Source: Syntrophopropionicum propionicicum_A (lineage in GTDB: Bacteria; Bacillota; Desulfotomaculia; Desulfotomaculales; Pelotomaculaceae). From it: a DNA stretch of 64,000 bases. The translations under genes and the position numbers were made by a program. The stretch lies in assembly GCF_048984525.1 (NCBI RefSeq), contig NZ_JBMGJC010000009.1, positions 1-64,000 of the forward strand. The letters are read 5' to 3'. Shown piece by piece: positions 60,462 to 64,000 of the stretch; within the stretch, counting starts at the first letter, position 1, and the number at the start of each line of letters is the position of its first letter. The notes below the pieces were generated by a model. That model did no database searches, was not told the origin of the DNA, and saw nothing but the letters and a program-made list of their open reading frames with translations.

Positions 60462-61172
60462 ATGAAACTCCTTGTTATAGCAGGCCCTCCATCTTCCGGT
60501 AAGACTTCTTTAGTCAAACAGATAGTTAAAAAAATGAAAAACGAAATGAAAATAGCTTTCTTTAAGATAGATGTCGTAAAAGCTTTCGAAGACATAGAAT
60601 TGAATAAGGAATTCGGCATACTAACCCGGAAATTTTGTTCCGGGGACCTCTGCCCTGACCATGCGGGCGTAATGGTCCTCGGTGACGCTGTGGAATGGGC
60701 CGAAAAAAACGGGGCTGAGCTTTTTATCGTTGAAAGCGCCGGGCTCTGCCTCCGCTGTTCCCCCTATTTAAACCAGGGACTCGGGATCATAGTGCTAAGC
60801 TCAATAGCCGGCATACACGCTCCGGAAAAGATGGGGTCCATGGTTACCCTGGCCGATATCGCCGTGGTAACAAAAATCGACCTGGTAAGCCAGGCCGAAA
60901 GGGAAGTCCTGGTGCAAAAAATAAAAGAAACTCACTCAAGTTTAATCCTGATGGAGACCAACGCGCTCCAGGGCACGTCGCTGCACCGTTTATACGAGAT
61001 AATCAGAAATTCAGACGATATCGACGCCGAAACACTGTCTTTGAAGGGAAATCCGCCCCTCGGCACCTGCACGATCTGTGTCGGCAAAAAAGAAATAGGC
61101 TGGAAGCATCACTTTGGCGTGATTCAAAAACTGGACGGCCAGACCGGTGAATACCTGTACAGGGGTGAGTAA
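60462..61172 (+). CDS. HypB/UreG/CobW-like GTPase
   Basis: 236 residues. Walker A GPPSSGKTSLVKQ; the second motif EDIELNKEFGI; FIVESAGLC in the switch region; the guanine-specificity motif KIDL in VTKIDLVSQ. Cysteines typical of metal insertion GTPases occur in KFCSGDLCPDH, GLCLRCSPYL and the C-terminal GTCTICVGKK. These could bind Ni, Zn or another metal. GTPases of this group deliver metals to enzymes. AGGTGG precedes the ATG. It is followed 2 bases later by the Fe-S protein gene. Confidence 0.85.
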   Translation: MKLLVIAGPPSSGKTSLVKQIVKKMKNEMKIAFFKIDVVKAFEDIELNKEFGILTRKFCSGDLCPDHAGVMVLGDAVEWAEKNGAELFIVESAGLCLRCSPYLNQGLGIIVLSSIAGIHAPEKMGSMVTLADIAVVTKIDLVSQAEREVLVQKIKETHSSLILMETNALQGTSLHRLYEIIRNSDDIDAETLSLKGNPPLGTCTICVGKKEIGWKHHFGVIQKLDGQTGEYLYRGE

Positions 61173-61173
61173 A

Positions 61174-61821
61174 ATGTCCCAGAAACTGTCGTGGCTTCCA
61201 CCGGGCAAAAACTGCGGCCAGTGCGGCGAGAAAAATTGCAGAAGCTTCCTGCGGATGGTGGAGTCAAAAAATAAAAATTTTCAAGACTGTCCTTTCTACA
61301 GAGAAAACATAGTCGATCCTTGCGACTATGATCTAAACACAACAGCTTATTCCGGCAAAGACGTGCTGGGACACCCCTACGATTTTGTCCTCTGCCCGCT
61401 GCCTGGTGAAATATCCGCCCGCAAAATCGTCCTCCCGTTTCGTTCGGACATGGTGGAAAAAATGGATATAAAAAAAGGTGATATCGTCCTTGGAAGGCCT
61501 ATGGGAGCGGGTTGCCCCATTCCGCACGTGCTGCGGGTAATCAAAGCGGAACAGCAAACGGGGCTGCTGTACACCTGGGTGGTAGGCCCCGAGTATTCCC
61601 GCGGCAGGGAAGTAAAAGATGTAACAGCCTATCACATGGTCGGCTTTGAGGGCATCGCCCAGGAAATATCCAAAGAACCTGCCTTCGGCTGCCGGGTAAC
61701 TTTCCTGCCGGGTTTTTGCATGATGTCTATAAACCATACCGGACTTGTAAACATGGTCCTTGAAAAAAGCTGCGGCCTGCACTTGCGGATTGAAGATATC
61801 CGCATCCTGGCCGGCAAATAA
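61174..61821 (+). CDS. Fe-S protein with N-terminal 4Fe-4S (PF04060-like) motif
   Basis: 215 residues. The N terminus LPPGKNCGQCGEKNC...DCPFY has the CxxCxxxxCx(n)C pattern of the small Fe-S domain found in AcsC/CdhE-like corrinoid proteins and RnfB. The remaining part (ILDFVLCPLPGEISARKIVLPFRSDMVEKM, IVLGRPMGAGCPIPHVLRV, GFEGIAQEISKEPAFGCRVTFLPG) is not familiar, but several conserved-looking Cys and His could bind a cofactor. ATG at 61174 begins 2 bases after the GTPase stop with AGGGGTGAG upstream. Third gene of the operon. Confidence 0.8.
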   Translation: MSQKLSWLPPGKNCGQCGEKNCRSFLRMVESKNKNFQDCPFYRENIVDPCDYDLNTTAYSGKDVLGHPYDFVLCPLPGEISARKIVLPFRSDMVEKMDIKKGDIVLGRPMGAGCPIPHVLRVIKAEQQTGLLYTWVVGPEYSRGREVKDVTAYHMVGFEGIAQEISKEPAFGCRVTFLPGFCMMSINHTGLVNMVLEKSCGLHLRIEDIRILAGK

Positions 61822-61857
61822 AATCTTGCTGTATTATTAACTTTGTAACTTTTAAAC

Positions 61858-61887
61858 AAATGAGTCAGGGTATCCCCTGACTCATTT
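61858..61887. terminator. Bidirectional terminator between the Fe-S protein and YitT genes
   Basis: AAATGAGTCAGGG-TATC-CCCTGACTCATTT, a perfect 13-bp stem. It ends at the stop codon of the YitT gene on the minus strand. Confidence 0.9.
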
Positions 61888-62780
61888 TACATTGTAAATC
61901 CCTTACCCATCACTTCCACCGTTTCCGTAATAAAAATAAACGCGTCCCTGTCCACATCAAGTACAATCTCCTTAAGTTTGGCTATCTCATAATGGCTGAC
62001 GACACAGTTTATAAGCCGTTTGGGTTCACCGGTATAAGCCCCTTGCCCTTCCAGATAGGTAACACCCCTGTCAATTTCATTCATTATCCGTTCCGCTATT
62101 TCACTGCTCCTGTCGGATATAATTGTAACTGACTTGTTGCGGTTGAACCCTTCAATTACGGAGTCGGTAATCCTTGCTCCAACCCACATGCTGATAGCGG
62201 TGTACAGCGCTATTTTCAAATCGAAGAAGAAAGTTGAGAGCGCCAGCACCGCGATGTTGCAGTAAAAATTGGTGGCACCCACTGAGATGTTCCTCTTCTT
62301 TTTCATAATAATGGCCGCTATGTCCGTACCGCCGGCAGAAGCACCCAGCTTGAAAATAATGCCGCTGCCGATCCCGCCCACAACACCGGAAAAGACAGAT
62401 GCCAGAAAGAGGTCCAGGGCGGGCACCGGGATGTAAGGCGCCGACAGGGGCAGCGCCGCGATTACAACGGCCGTCCCCACCCCGCTGTACAGCATTAATT
62501 TCCATTGGAGCTCCTTCAGGCCCCACAGGAATATAGGTATATTTAAAACAAATATGCCCAGGTAAACCGGAAACTTGTACAGGTAACTCCCCATTAACGC
62601 CAGGCCGGAAACACCGCCCGACAGCAGCCCGTAAGGTATGACGAAAGCGTTAAAAGCGACGGCTATAAGAGCGGCCCCGGCGGAAATGCCGAGGAGCTTC
62701 TTGATTATTTTAAAAGCGGTCCTCAGCATGGCGGCAAAGTTTGTCCCTGTTTTCCCGGTTTCCTTCATAATCTCAGGCAT
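61887..62780 (-). CDS. YitT family membrane protein (copy 2)
   Basis: 297 residues. A polar N terminus precedes five to six membrane helices (VAFNAFVIPYGLLSGGVSGLALMGSYLY, GGIGSGIIFKLGASAGGTDIAAIIM) and a C-terminal DUF2179 domain (RGVTYLEGQGAYTGEPKRLINCVVSHYEIAKLKEIVLDVDRDAFIFITETVEVMG). Same architecture as 18285-19142 but clearly diverged. No strong SD at the first codon; an internal ATG is possible. Monocistronic with a terminator at its stop. Confidence 0.85.
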   Translation of the reverse strand: MPEIMKETGKTGTNFAAMLRTAFKIIKKLLGISAGAALIAVAFNAFVIPYGLLSGGVSGLALMGSYLYKFPVYLGIFVLNIPIFLWGLKELQWKLMLYSGVGTAVVIAALPLSAPYIPVPALDLFLASVFSGVVGGIGSGIIFKLGASAGGTDIAAIIMKKKRNISVGATNFYCNIAVLALSTFFFDLKIALYTAISMWVGARITDSVIEGFNRNKSVTIISDRSSEIAERIMNEIDRGVTYLEGQGAYTGEPKRLINCVVSHYEIAKLKEIVLDVDRDAFIFITETVEVMGKGFTM

Positions 62781-62914
62781 TATTGATTCTAACCTTCCAA
62801 ATAATAAATGAAAATTAAACTGCTCCCTGGAAAAGGGAGCAGTTTAATCAGGCCATTAATTACAGTCCCACCACAATATTACTACCCTGGCATTAAATTT
62901 TCAATAAAAAAATA

Positions 62915-62957
62915 TTGACAGTAATAGTGATATAGTGTACTATCTAACTAATACAGT
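62915..62957 (+). promoter_or_regulatory. Promoter with YtrA-like operator
   Basis: TTGACA (62915-62920), a 17-base spacer and TACTAT (62938-62943). Overlapping the -10 region is an inverted repeat, AGTGTA (62934-62939) facing TACAGT (62952-62957), 12 bases apart. It resembles the AGTGTA-N13-TACACT operator of YtrA-type GntR repressors, encoded two genes later. Autoregulation is likely. Confidence 0.55.
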
Positions 62958-62988
62958 ATTACAATACTTCTTAGGAGGTTTGAACAAA

Positions 62989-63768
62989 ATGAGCGCCTGG
63001 CTGAACCTGCTTCAAAAAGAAATCAGAATGACCCGAAATTCCGCACTCCTGACGCTGGCCATACTTTTGGCCGGAGGCCTCTGGCTGGTCTACCTTTCTT
63101 TCAGCCGCAGCATTGGGATTATATTCGTTCCGGCGGCTATGCTCCTGGTGGTCCTGCTGTTTTACCCGGCCATATATATGTTGAAAAGCCTGGCCTGGGA
63201 ATTTAAAGTCGCACCCCACCTCTGGCTGCACTGCCCCCAGCCGGCCTGGATGCTGATCACGGCCAAGCTGGCTGTCGCCATGGCCCAGATGCTGGCGATA
63301 ATAATCATAGCGGCGGGAATGCTGCTGCTTGGGGTTATCATTAACCCTCAACCGGAACAGCTGGCAGGTATTGACTTTTCGACCCTGCTGCTGTTCATCA
63401 TGGAGGCTGGTACTTACGCCGCTGTTTTCACCGTCGCAGCCAGCATTTACATCGGGGCCTGGGGCGCCCTGATCGCGGTTGCGTTCGCTATAGCCGGTAA
63501 TTACCTGGGCAGGTTCCGCTGGTTGGCCGGTATCGCTGTATTCATCGCGGCAACAGCCGGTTTCAGCCGGCTGCAGGAAACCTGGCTTTACAAACAGATA
63601 ACCGACTGGGGAGCGATTAATATCGGAATTCAAAACCTTCCCCTGGTATCTCCAACGCATATTAACGCGGCCCAAATCTTCGCGGGCGACATACTGGTTT
63701 ACTCTCTCCTGACTGTGGGTCTATTCGCCCTTTCGGCCTGGCTGATAGACCATAAAGTTGAGGTGTAG
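62989..63768 (+). CDS. ABC-2-type permease-like membrane protein
   Basis: About 259 residues with six hydrophobic helices (LLTLAILLAGGLWLVYLSF; IIFVPAAMLLVVLLFYPAIYML; AVAMAQMLAIIIIAAGMLLLGVI; FIMEAGTYAAVFTVAASIYIGAWGALIAVAFAIAG; LAGIAVFIAATAGF; ILVYSLLTVGLFALSAWLI). Pattern and context match permeases of YtrA-regulated ABC exporters. GGAGG precedes the ATG at 62989. An ATPase gene would be expected beyond the window. The regulator gene follows 4 bases later. Confidence 0.78.
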   Translation: MSAWLNLLQKEIRMTRNSALLTLAILLAGGLWLVYLSFSRSIGIIFVPAAMLLVVLLFYPAIYMLKSLAWEFKVAPHLWLHCPQPAWMLITAKLAVAMAQMLAIIIIAAGMLLLGVIINPQPEQLAGIDFSTLLLFIMEAGTYAAVFTVAASIYIGAWGALIAVAFAIAGNYLGRFRWLAGIAVFIAATAGFSRLQETWLYKQITDWGAINIGIQNLPLVSPTHINAAQIFAGDILVYSLLTVGLFALSAWLIDHKVEV

Positions 63769-63772
63769 TGTT

Positions 63773-64000
63773 ATGAGTGAGGCATATAACAACACCCAGC
63801 CAATATACCTGCAAATACTGCAGCGTGTCTGCCGGCAAGTGGTACGGGGCGAGATCAAAGCCGGGGACAGACTTCCTTCGGTGCGGGAGATGGCCGTGCA
63901 CAGCGGGGTGAACCCCAATACCGTGCAGAGGGTTTACAGTGAGCTTGAACGCCTGGAGATTGCCGAAACCAGGCGCGGGCTGGGCTCTTTCATCACGGAA
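63773..64000 (+). CDS. GntR family regulator, YtrA subfamily (truncated by window edge)
   Basis: The first 76 residues are visible and the gene runs off the window. It opens with QPIYLQILQRVCRQVVRGEIKAGDRLPSVREMAVHSGVNPNTVQRVYSELERL, the GntR winged helix typical of the short YtrA subfamily. GAGGTG 7 bases before the ATG. YtrA repressors usually control an adjacent ABC transporter; here the gene order is permease first, regulator second. Confidence 0.92.
   Translation, partial: MSEAYNNTQPIYLQILQRVCRQVVRGEIKAGDRLPSVREMAVHSGVNPNTVQRVYSELERLEIAETRRGLGSFITE

Overview
The window looks like a chromosomal segment from an anaerobic, Gram-positive Firmicute of the Pelotomaculum/Desulfotomaculum (Peptococcaceae) type. 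This is an inference. It rests on strong GGAGG ribosome binding sites, spore-former style YitT, LysM and cytosolic Cu/Zn-SOD proteins, a giant 2-hydroxyacyl-CoA dehydratase activase, a TRAP transporter, a flavodiiron protein, DUF362 and DUF169 Fe-S/redox proteins, and a c-di-AMP riboswitch. Most of the window is ordinary chromosome, rich in short intergenic hairpin repeats.

Positions 1-4550 differ. They are visibly more A+T rich and hold four unrelated single genes: a GNAT acetyltransferase, a YdeI-like protein, an AraC/GyrI-like regulator and an HELLH metalloprotein. Two of these genes lie between three structured junctions. The junctions have RYYYAAC- and GTTRRRY-like boxes, inner stems and inverted outer arms. 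The region ends at the C-terminal stump of a tyrosine recombinase with an integron-integrase-like C terminus. I read it as a small, decayed integron-type cassette array, rare for this phylum. It is the main unusual system here.

4700-10500: an M48 membrane protease, a DUF362 ferredoxin-like protein, a LiaF/LiaI/PspC envelope-stress operon, a YjbQ protein and a DUF1540 protein. 10500-18100: cysteine synthase, an enoyl-CoA hydratase/PaaG-like enzyme, a 1441-residue acyl-CoA dehydratase activase and a eukaryotic-type hexokinase. 18200-29100: a YitT protein, a cyclophilin, a DctPQM TRAP operon, a phosphoesterase, a PAS-GGDEF diguanylate cyclase, DUF169, TatA and a lipoprotein. 29100-37200: ilvD, a cupin, a DUF421/DUF4363 pair, an LCP-like secreted protein, an unannotated 43-residue ORF, a protein with a duplicated 75-residue module and a bactofilin-like membrane protein.

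37400-42400 is an oxidative-stress neighbourhood: flavodiiron protein, MsrA and MsrB, a ferritin-like protein and Cu/Zn-SOD. It is followed by an NfeD/SPFH pair. At 45031-45355 a c-di-AMP (ydaO/yuaA) riboswitch plus terminator precedes a radical-SAM aminomutase. Its K342/N379 pair identifies it as a glutamate 2,3-aminomutase, so the likely output is the osmolyte beta-glutamate under c-di-AMP control. The variable stem of the riboswitch appears enlarged by a repeat insertion.

47600-55000: TypA/BipA, a small XRE regulator, a LysM protein with a Thr-Pro linker, an acyl-CoA ligase, a thioesterase, a TauE permease and a CBS protein. 55000-64000: a 1346-residue PAS/GAF/GGDEF/HD-GYP protein, then a three-gene operon (ABC ATPase, HypB/CobW-like GTPase, Fe-S protein) suggestive of metallocofactor assembly, a second YitT protein, and an ABC-type permease followed by a GntR/YtrA regulator cut by the window edge. 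I saw no rRNA, tRNA, CRISPR array or complete insertion sequence.
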